Source of the DNA: Streptomyces lacrimifluminis
Lineage (GTDB): Bacteria; Actinomycetota; Actinomycetes; Streptomycetales; Streptomycetaceae
Direction of reading: 5' to 3'
Assembly: GCF_014646095.1 (NCBI RefSeq)
Contig: NZ_BMMU01000019.1
Location: 15,525-79,524 of the forward strand
DNA length: 64,000 nt
Notes under the pieces: generated by a model
The model's input: only the letters and a program-made list of their open reading frames with translations
Database searches by the model: none
Told to the model about the DNA's origin: nothing
Shown: piece after piece, positions 40,113 to 46,897 of the stretch
How the letters are laid out: each line of letters opens with the position of its first letter
Position numbering within the stretch: position 1 is the first letter of the stretch
Position numbers and translations under genes: made by a program

Positions 40113-41795
40113 TCACCCCTGCGCGGATCCGCTGTCGTCCAGCAGCTTCTTGTACCAGTCCCGCAGCTTGTCGCCGCCCTGGCTCTTCCACTCCGACACC
40201 GCCTGCTGCATGTCGCTGACCTTCTTGCGGCCGCGGACGACGCTGTCCTCCAGGTCCTCGAAGTCGTTGGAGAGGCTGGTGTATCGGGCCGGTTCGGTGA
40301 TCTGGAGCCCGAAGAAGGAGGACTTCTTGGTGAAGGCCCCCATCCGCTGCTGCCACTCGACCTGTTCCTTCGCGATGTCCGGGAAGTCGGGGTGGGCGAT
40401 GGTGGGGGCGGGGAGGGCGAGCATGACGTAGGCGTTCAGGACCTCCTGGTTGCCCTTGTCGTTCTTGGTCGGAACACCGTCCTTGACCGTGTAGTGCGTG
40501 CCCTCCACCCCGTAGTTGGTGAGCATGTACTCCTTGGTGCCGTACGGAGCTGCCGCGACGTTCGCAGCGGCCAGCACATCGTGGATCACTGCCTTGGACG
40601 CCTTCTTGTTGATGAAGGCGAAGATGCCCGCGGGCGACGCGGCCCACAGCTGGGGGTCGCCCCCGTCATGGCCGAAGATGTCCATGCCGGAGATGCGGAA
40701 TTCCTTGTTCTGGGTGGCTTGTTCGGCCATCTTGCCCCACCAGTCCGAGATGTTCTGGTTGTACATCATGACCTGGCCGTCGGTGAAGCGCTGACCCGCG
40801 TTGCCCTGGTTCGCCGCCCTCGCGTCGGGGTGGACGACACCCGCCGAGTACAGCTTGCGGGTCCACTCCAGTGCTTCGAGATACGCCTCGGTCTCGACCC
40901 GGTAGATCAGCTCGCCGTCGACGAGGTTCCAGCCGAGCGGCTTCTCGCCCCCGGACAGCACACCGAAGCTGTTGAAGGCGGTCCACTTCATGTCGTCGCA
41001 GGCCCACACCTTCGCCTTGGCGTTGGTGATCTCCTTGGCGAGGGCCAGGAACTCGTCGGCGGAGGTGGGGACTTCGTACCCCTCCTTGTCGAAGAAGTCC
41101 TTGCGGTAGAAGGGCACGATGCCGGGAACGGTGGGAGAGGGCTGCGGAAGGCCGCGCAGCTTGCCGCCGAAGATGGAGTACTGCCAGGCGTCGGTCGGAA
41201 TGGCCGCGAGGTTCGGGTAATCCTTGACCTTGTCGCCCGAGAGGTACGGGCCGAGGTCGGCCATCTTGCTGATGATGGCGCTGGGGATCTTGCCGCCCAT
41301 GTTCCAGCTGGGGATCACCACTACATCCGGCATGTCGCTGGAGGCGAGGACCGCGCCCAGTTTCTCGTCGTAGGTGTTGCCGTCCTGGTTCTGCCAGACG
41401 ATGTCGACGCCGATCGTCTCGTTCATCGCCGAGTAGTAGGGATTGTCGCCCTTCGGGGGCGAGCCCCAGAACGGTGACATGATCTTGATGGTGCTGCCCT
41501 TGCCGAGCTTCTGCGGCACCGAGGTCTTCAGGTCGGCGAGCGAGAGCTTGCTGGTGAAGCCGCTGGCCGAGCCGTTCTTCGACGCGATGTCCGGCGTCAC
41601 CACGTTCTGCGCCACGAAGGCGGGAAGGATCTTCTTCGCGTCCTTGCCCGAGGTCGTGCCCTCCTTGGAGCCGCCGTCGGAGCCACCGCAGGCGGCCAGC
41701 AGCGGCATCCCGCCGGCCACCGCGGCGGTGACGACCGCGCTGGAGGCGAGGAAGCTTCTCCGACTGGGGGCGGAGGCGGAGGTGTTCGGCGTCAT
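40113..41795 (-). CDS. Extracellular sugar-binding lipoprotein of the ABC importer
   Basis: A 560-residue solute-binding protein of the carbohydrate CUT1 type, longer than the common 400-450 and typical of oligosaccharide binders such as LplA or xyloglucan-type proteins. The N-terminus has a twin-arginine motif (SRRSFLASS) and lipobox (LLAAC), so it is a membrane-tethered lipoprotein exported folded. The mature protein begins after Cys46 or so. Start ATG 41795 with GAAGGG upstream. It is the first gene of the minus-strand operon and lies 135 bases from operator C, with a promoter predicted at 41952-41980. Confidence 0.92.
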   Translation of the reverse strand: MTPNTSASAPSRRSFLASSAVVTAAVAGGMPLLAACGGSDGGSKEGTTSGKDAKKILPAFVAQNVVTPDIASKNGSASGFTSKLSLADLKTSVPQKLGKGSTIKIMSPFWGSPPKGDNPYYSAMNETIGVDIVWQNQDGNTYDEKLGAVLASSDMPDVVVIPSWNMGGKIPSAIISKMADLGPYLSGDKVKDYPNLAAIPTDAWQYSIFGGKLRGLPQPSPTVPGIVPFYRKDFFDKEGYEVPTSADEFLALAKEITNAKAKVWACDDMKWTAFNSFGVLSGGEKPLGWNLVDGELIYRVETEAYLEALEWTRKLYSAGVVHPDARAANQGNAGQRFTDGQVMMYNQNISDWWGKMAEQATQNKEFRISGMDIFGHDGGDPQLWAASPAGIFAFINKKASKAVIHDVLAAANVAAAPYGTKEYMLTNYGVEGTHYTVKDGVPTKNDKGNQEVLNAYVMLALPAPTIAHPDFPDIAKEQVEWQQRMGAFTKKSSFFGLQITEPARYTSLSNDFEDLEDSVVRGRKKVSDMQQAVSEWKSQGGDKLRDWYKKLLDDSGSAQG

Positions 41796-41927
41796 TGCGT
41801 CAACCCTTCGTGGCGCACAGCAGGACACCCGGCGGTGTGGCCGTCGGCTGCGGTGTCTTGAGTGGAACTGGCTGAGCTAAAGCGGACCTCGGAGGAATGC
41901 GACCCCAGAAGGTGGCATCTTCGATAG

Positions 41928-41941
41928 TCGAAGCGCTTCGA
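41928..41941. promoter_or_regulatory. LacI-type operator C (transporter/hydrolase operon)
   Basis: TCGAAGCGCTTCGA, a perfect 14-base palindrome, lies 133 bases upstream of the binding-protein start codon. It shares its core with operators A, B and D. It sits just downstream of the predicted minus-strand promoter, so repressor binding would block that operon. Confidence 0.85.
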
Positions 41942-41951
41942 TGTTGCTGCG

Positions 41952-41980
41952 AGGTTAAGTGAACACCTGAGGGTGCACAA
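41952..41980 (-). promoter_or_regulatory. Predicted promoter of the xyloglucan transporter operon
   Basis: On the minus strand TTGTGC (41975-41980) is separated by 17 bases from TAACCT (41952-41957), a good -35/-10 pair for the principal sigma factor. Operator C starts 10 bases downstream. Transcription would pass operator C and enter the binding-protein gene after about 150 bases of leader. Confidence 0.55.
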
Positions 41981-42092
41981 GGGTCGGTTCCAAGATTCCT
42001 CCGAGGTGCGGAGCCCCATACAGCGGCCCGACCCGCCCCCGTGCGTGGCCTGACATCACGGGCGGGAAACGGAGTTGTTGCGCCTGGGTCTC

Positions 42093-42122
42093 TTGACACC
42101 CACCCCCACGTCGAATGAGCAT
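42093..42122 (+). promoter_or_regulatory. Predicted promoter of the GH3 gene
   Basis: TTGACA (42093-42098) is a consensus -35 with an 18-base spacing to GAGCAT (42117-42122), a weaker -10. Operator D (42122-42135) directly overlaps the presumed -10/+1, a position fit for repression. The leader to the GTG 42172 start would be about 40-45 bases. Confidence 0.6.
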
Positions 42123-42135
42123 CGAAGCGCTTCGA
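42122..42135. promoter_or_regulatory. LacI-type operator D (GH3 gene)
   Basis: TCGAAGCGCTTCGA, a perfect 14-base palindrome identical to operator C, lies 37-50 bases before the GH3 start codon and overlaps the predicted -10/+1. The two operators in this divergent gap are about 194 bases apart centre to centre, which would also allow looping. Confidence 0.85.
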
Positions 42136-42171
42136 ATGTGCCTCGACGCTCCATTGCAAAGGGATCCCCAC

Positions 42172-45030
42172 GTGACCGCACAAACGCCGCCTTCGCCGCC
42201 ATTCCGCGATCCGCGCCTGCCGATCGCGAAGCGCATCGACGATCTGCTGTCGCGCCTCACCCTCGACGAACGGGTGGCGTTCCTGCACCAGTTCGCGCCC
42301 GCCGTGGAGCGCCTCGGCGTCGCCGCCTTCCGCACCGGCCAGGAGGCGCTGCACGGGGTCGCCTGGATGGGTCCGGCGACCGTCTTCCCGCAGGCGGTCG
42401 GCCTCGGCGCGACCTGGAACGAGGAGCTGGTGCACCGCGTCGGCGAGGCGGTGTCCAAGGAGGTCCGGGCGATGCGCGCCCGTGACGACCGCGTCGGCCT
42501 CAACGTCTGGGCGCCCACGGTCAATCTGCTGCGCCACCCCCTGTGGGGCCGCAACGAGGAGGGCTACTCGGAGGACCCGAGGCTCACCTCGGCGATCGCC
42601 ACCGCCTACACCCGCGGCCTGCGCGGCGACCACCCCGCGTACTGGCGCACCGCCCCGGTCCTCAAGCACTGGCTGGCCCACAACAACGAGACCGGAAGGG
42701 ACGTCACGTCCTCCTCGGTCCGGCCGCGCGTCCTGCACGAATACGACCTGCGTGCCTTCCGCGAGACGGTCGAGGCGGGCGCGGTGGCCGGGGTGATGCC
42801 CGCGTACAACCTGGTCAACGGCCGCCCCAACCACGTCTCGCCGCATCTGGAAGCGCACCTGCGCACCTGGACGGACGAGGACCTGCTGGTCTGCTCGGAC
42901 GCCGCCGCGCCCTCCAACCTGGTCGACTCGGAGCACTACTTCGACACCCACGAGGAGGCGACGGCCGCCGCGCTGATCGCCGGCGTGGACAGCTTCACCG
43001 ACCACGGCACGGACAGCTCGAAGATCGTCGCCCGCGTTCAAGGCGCCCTGTCCCAGGGCCTGTTGACGGAGGAGGACATCGACCGCGCGGTCCGCCGCCA
43101 GCTCTCGGTCCGCTTCCGGCTGGGTGAGTTCGACCCGCAGGACGACCCGTACGCCGACACCTCGGACTTCGACACCCCGGCCCATCGTGCCCTCACCCAG
43201 GAGGCGGCGGAACAGGCGATCGTCCTGCTGAAGAACGACGACAGCACGCTCCCCCTGTCCCCGGGTACCCGGGTGGCGGTCGTCGGCCTGCTCGCCGACG
43301 AGTGCAAGGTCGACTGGTACAGCGGCACCCTCATCCACCGCTCGACACCGCTGGAGGCCCTGTACGAGCGCTTCGGCGCGGACCACGTCGAATTCGCGGA
43401 GGGCGTGGACCGCGTACGGCTGCGGACGTCCGAGGGTACGTTTCTGCATGTACCGCCCGCCGAGGACGCGCCCGATGTCGCCCGGGGCGCCGAGGGCGCG
43501 CTGGACCCGGCCCTCCTCGCGGGCCGCACCGACCTGCCCGCGCTCACCGCCGACGCCGACGACACCGAGTTCGCGCTGATCGACTGGGGCGAGGGCCTCC
43601 TCACGCTGCGGGCACCCGACGGCCGGTACCTCTCGGTCGCGGAGGACGGCTACGTACGGGCGTCGGCGGACCAGCCGGGCGGCTGGGTCGTACAGGAGAC
43701 ATTCCGCCTGGAACCGTGTGAATCGGATGATAACCGCCACCTCCTCAGGCACGTCGGTACGGGTCGTCACGTCTCCGTCGCCGCCGACGGCGTGAAGGTT
43801 GCCGACGAGAGGGAGACCCCTCCGGAGATCTTCGAGCTGATCATCGCCGAACGTGGTGAGGAATCGGTGAAGAGAGTGGCCGCCCGGGCGGACGTGGTCG
43901 TGGTGGTCGCGGGCAACGACCCGCACATCAACGGCCGCGAGACCGAGGACCGCACGACGCTGCACCTCCCCGCCCACCAGCGGCGCCTGCTGACCGCGGC
44001 CCGCGCGGCGAACCCCCGGACAGTCCTGGCCCTGGTCTCGGCGTACCCGTACGCGGTCGACGTCACGGATCTCCCGGCGGCCCTGTGGACCGCGCACGGC
44101 GGCCAGGCGGCGGGCACGGCGCTGGCCCGCGTACTGGCGGGCGACGTCTCCCCGGCGGGCCGCCTCCCGCAGACCTGGTACGCCGACGACGCCGACCTCC
44201 CGGACCTGCTGGACTACGACGTCATCGGCTCCCGGCAGACGTACCTCTACTTCGAGGGCACCCCCCTGTTCCCCTTCGGCCACGGCCTGTCGTACGCGTC
44301 GTTCGCGTACGCCGACCTGACGGCCGAGGCGCGGGGCGACCAGACGCTGCGGGTCTCCTTCACGGTGACCAACACCGGGGACGTCACGGCGGACGAGGTG
44401 GCGCAGCTGTACTCGAGGGCGCCGGACTCGCCGGTGACCCGCCCGCGCAGGGAACTGCTGGCCCACCGCCGGATCACCCTGCCCCCGGGTGCATCGGCTC
44501 CCCTCTCCTTCGAACTCCCGCTCAGTTGCCTGGAGTTCTGGGACGTGGCGATCGGCGGACGACGCCTCGCACCGGGCGCGTACGAGATCCTGGTGGGCGC
44601 GTCGAGCGAGGACATCCGGGTGAGTACGACGGTCCAGGTGACGGGCACCCCGCCGCTGCCCCGGCCGGTCCGGCAACTCGGCCTGTCCGCCGCCGACTTC
44701 GACGACCAGAGCGGCGCCGAGATCGTCGACCGTACGAAGGTGTCGGGCGACGCGGTGACACCGGCGGGCGGCGGAGAGGCCGAACTGCTCTACCGGGACT
44801 GCGATTTCGGGGCGGGCGTCACGGAGGTCACGGTCGAGGTCGCGGGCGAGGGCGTGGTGGAGGTCGTACTGGACGACGGCGACAAGGCGACCGTCCTGAC
44901 ACCGGCCCCGACCGCGGGCCCGTACGACTACACGACGGTCCGAGCCACCCTCACCACCGACGGCGTGCGCGACGTACGCCTGAGGCTGCGCGGCCCGTTG
45001 CGGCTGGCGCATGTCGGCTTCTCCGGCTGA
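42172..45030 (+). CDS. GH3 beta-glucosidase/xylosidase with inserted beta-trefoil domain
   Basis: A 952-residue intracellular family 3 enzyme (no signal peptide). Residues 15-320 are the TIM-barrel with the nucleophile Asp243 in LLVCSDAAAP and KHWLAHNNETGR as substrate site. The second GH3 domain begins near 345 but is interrupted by about 413-560, which reads as a fascin-like beta-trefoil (RLRTSEGTFLHVPPAED; LRAPDGRYLSVAEDGYVRAS; RHVGTGRHVSVAADGV). It then resumes (DVVVVVAGNDPHINGRETED). A fibronectin-type III-like domain (about 700-800) and a C-terminal carbohydrate-binding-like domain (about 810-952) follow. Start GTG 42172 with AAGGGA upstream. It would release glucose or xylose from xyloglucan oligosaccharides. 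Confidence 0.92.
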   Translation: MTAQTPPSPPFRDPRLPIAKRIDDLLSRLTLDERVAFLHQFAPAVERLGVAAFRTGQEALHGVAWMGPATVFPQAVGLGATWNEELVHRVGEAVSKEVRAMRARDDRVGLNVWAPTVNLLRHPLWGRNEEGYSEDPRLTSAIATAYTRGLRGDHPAYWRTAPVLKHWLAHNNETGRDVTSSSVRPRVLHEYDLRAFRETVEAGAVAGVMPAYNLVNGRPNHVSPHLEAHLRTWTDEDLLVCSDAAAPSNLVDSEHYFDTHEEATAAALIAGVDSFTDHGTDSSKIVARVQGALSQGLLTEEDIDRAVRRQLSVRFRLGEFDPQDDPYADTSDFDTPAHRALTQEAAEQAIVLLKNDDSTLPLSPGTRVAVVGLLADECKVDWYSGTLIHRSTPLEALYERFGADHVEFAEGVDRVRLRTSEGTFLHVPPAEDAPDVARGAEGALDPALLAGRTDLPALTADADDTEFALIDWGEGLLTLRAPDGRYLSVAEDGYVRASADQPGGWVVQETFRLEPCESDDNRHLLRHVGTGRHVSVAADGVKVADERETPPEIFELIIAERGEESVKRVAARADVVVVVAGNDPHINGRETEDRTTLHLPAHQRRLLTAARAANPRTVLALVSAYPYAVDVTDLPAALWTAHGGQAAGTALARVLAGDVSPAGRLPQTWYADDADLPDLLDYDVIGSRQTYLYFEGTPLFPFGHGLSYASFAYADLTAEARGDQTLRVSFTVTNTGDVTADEVAQLYSRAPDSPVTRPRRELLAHRRITLPPGASAPLSFELPLSCLEFWDVAIGGRRLAPGAYEILVGASSEDIRVSTTVQVTGTPPLPRPVRQLGLSAADFDDQSGAEIVDRTKVSGDAVTPAGGGEAELLYRDCDFGAGVTEVTVEVAGEGVVEVVLDDGDKATVLTPAPTAGPYDYTTVRATLTTDGVRDVRLRLRGPLRLAHVGFSG

Positions 45031-45054
45031 GGGTCCGGAGCGGTCGGCACATGG

Positions 45055-45092
45055 AAGGGTCCGGCACCGGAAGGCATCGGTGCCGGACCCTT
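45055..45092 (+). terminator. GH3 gene terminator, perfect 15-bp hairpin
   Basis: AAGGGTCCGGCACCG (45055-45069) pairs perfectly with CGGTGCCGGACCCTT (45078-45092) around an 8-base loop. It begins 24 bases after the GH3 stop codon. Confidence 0.9.
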
Positions 45093-45128
45093 TCGTGACG
45101 GCGCGTCCGCGTCATCGGCGAGTGTATG

Positions 45129-45143
45129 TGAAAACGGTTCCCA
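45129..45143. promoter_or_regulatory. Zur/Fur-box-like 7-1-7 inverted repeat
   Basis: TGAAAACGGTTCCCA has the 7-1-7 geometry of the Streptomyces zinc-regulator box (TGAAAATgATTTTCA type). Its two half-sites match in 5 of 7 positions. It lies five bases after the stop codon of the aldehyde dehydrogenase gene (minus strand), in a convergent intergenic region with no gene start nearby, so any regulatory role is puzzling. Confidence 0.4.
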
Positions 45144-45147
45144 TTAG

Positions 45148-46608
45148 CTAGAGGGCGAGGCCGGTCAGTACGAGGACGCGCTCGTACGTGTAGTCGTCCA
45201 TCGCGAACCTGACGCCCTCACGGCCGACACCGGACTGCTTGACGCCGCCGTACGGCATCTGGTCGGCCCGGTAGGAGGGCACGTCGCCGATGACGACACC
45301 GCCGACCTCCAGGGCCCGGTGGGCCCGGAAGGCAGCCTGGAGATCATGGGTGAACACACCTGTCTGGAGGCCGTACTTGGAGTCGTTGGCGGCGGCGAAG
45401 GCCTCGGCCTCGCCCTCCACCTTCCGCACGGTGAGGACCGGCCCGAAGACCTCCTCGCACGAGATCGTGGCATCGGCGGGTACGTCGGTGAGGACGGTCG
45501 GGGCGTACGAGGCGCCGTCGCGCTTGCCGCCGGCGAGGAGGTTCGCACCGGCCGCTACGGCCTCGTCGACCCACGTCTCGACCCGCTTGGCCGCGTCCTC
45601 GCTGACCAGCGGCCCGACGTCGGTCGCGCCGTCGGCCGGGTCACCCGTCACCTGGGCCTCGACGGCGGCGACGATGCGGGGCAGCAGCCGGTCGTACACG
45701 GAGGCGTCCGCGATGACCCGCTGCACGGAGATGCAGGACTGGCCGCCCTGATAGTTGGAGAACGTGGCGATACGGGTCGCCGCCCAGTCGAGATCGGTGT
45801 CGGAGGCATAGTCACCGAGGACGACCGCCGCGCCGTTGCCGCCGAGTTCGAGGGTGCAGTGCTTGCGCGGCACGGAGTCCATGATCGCGTAGCCGACCTT
45901 CTCCGACCCGGTGAACGAGATCACCGGCAGGCGCGGGTCCTGCACGAGGGCGGGCATACGGTCGTTGGCGACCGGGAGGACGCTCCAGGAACCGGCGGGC
46001 AGGTCGGTCTCGGCGAGGAGTTCGCCGATGACCAGGCCGGAGAGGGGCGTGGCCGGGGCGGGCTTCAGGATGATGGGGGCGCCTGCCGCGATCGCCGGGG
46101 CGATCTTGTGCGCACAGAGGTTGAGGGGGAAGTTGAAGGGCGCGATGCCGAGGACGACGCCCTTGGGGAAGCGCCGGGTGAGGGCGAGACGGCCCTGACC
46201 GCCGGGGTCGGTGTCGAGGCGCTGTGCCTCGCCGCCGTTGAAACGCCGGGCCTCCTCGGCGGCGAACCGGAACACGGAGACGGCTCGGCCGACCTCGCCG
46301 CGGGCCCACTTGACCGGCTTGCCGTTCTCGGCGGAGATGAGCTGGGCGATCTCCTCCGTGCGCTCGACGAGACGCCGGCTGACGTGGTCGAGGGCGGCGG
46401 CGCGGACGTGGGCGGGGGTGGCGGCGAACTCGTCACGGACCGCGTACGCGGCGGCGACGGCTTCCTCGACCTGGGCCTCGGTCGGCACGCCGACCTCGCC
46501 GACGAGGCGTCCGTCCCAGGGGGAGGTGACGTCGAAGGTGGTCTCGCCGGTGGCCTGGCGGCCGGCGAGCCAGAAGGCGTGGGTGACGACGGGCGGCGTG
46601 GAGGTCAT
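45148..46608 (-). CDS. Aldehyde dehydrogenase family protein
   Basis: A 486-residue NAD(P)-dependent dehydrogenase. Conserved elements are GIAPFNFPLNLCAHKIAPAI (cofactor fold), ISFTGSEKVGYAI, TLELGGNGAAVVLG with the general-base Glu, and YQGGQSCISVQRV with the catalytic Cys. The C-terminal GGVKQSGVGREG motif is typical. Located next to a PucR regulator and near gabT, it likely acts in amine or GABA catabolism (for example succinate-semialdehyde), but the exact aldehyde is not determined by sequence. Start ATG 46608. Confidence 0.9.
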   Translation of the reverse strand: MTSTPPVVTHAFWLAGRQATGETTFDVTSPWDGRLVGEVGVPTEAQVEEAVAAAYAVRDEFAATPAHVRAAALDHVSRRLVERTEEIAQLISAENGKPVKWARGEVGRAVSVFRFAAEEARRFNGGEAQRLDTDPGGQGRLALTRRFPKGVVLGIAPFNFPLNLCAHKIAPAIAAGAPIILKPAPATPLSGLVIGELLAETDLPAGSWSVLPVANDRMPALVQDPRLPVISFTGSEKVGYAIMDSVPRKHCTLELGGNGAAVVLGDYASDTDLDWAATRIATFSNYQGGQSCISVQRVIADASVYDRLLPRIVAAVEAQVTGDPADGATDVGPLVSEDAAKRVETWVDEAVAAGANLLAGGKRDGASYAPTVLTDVPADATISCEEVFGPVLTVRKVEGEAEAFAAANDSKYGLQTGVFTHDLQAAFRAHRALEVGGVVIGDVPSYRADQMPYGGVKQSGVGREGVRFAMDDYTYERVLVLTGLAL

Positions 46609-46699
46609 GGGTACACGGTAGGGCGGGGAGGGCGGGGGATTGTTTGTCCGGGGTGGAGTGGTAGGGGGTGGCGGTACGACGGTTCGGCGTGGTTGTTTC

Positions 46700-46888
46700 T
46701 CGCCCCCGCCGCCCCTACCCGTCCCGTCCCTGGGGGCCTGCGGCCCCCAGACCCCCGCTTCGGCCCTGAAGGGGCCTCGTCCTCAAACGCCGGACAGGCT
46801 GAAAGATCCAGCCCCTCCGGCGTTTGAGGAGCGGGGGGGGTGGGGGCGGAGCCCCCGAGGACGGGACGGGTAGGGGCGGCGGGGGCGA
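46700..46888. repeat. Palindromic genomic repeat, copy 4 (full length)
   Basis: A 189-bp element. Outer 30-base arms (46700-46729 and 46859-46888) are perfectly complementary. Inside are a CTGGGGGCC/GGCCCCCAG hairpin (46730-46750), a 15-base pair TCCTCAAACGCCGGA (46780-46794) with 46816-46830, and a GGGGGC/GCCCCC hairpin near 46842-46855. It lies between the stop codon of the PucR gene (46898) and the start of the aldehyde dehydrogenase (46608). It may terminate the former. It is the intact reference for the copies at 3.4, 7.0 and 18.4 kb. Confidence 0.9.
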
Positions 46889-46897
46889 ACAAACCCC

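Noticed and set aside
41800..45012. 1070-residue minus-strand frame over the GH3 gene
   Set aside because: It is antisense to the GH3 gene, extends over its promoter and operators, and shows no protein-family features.
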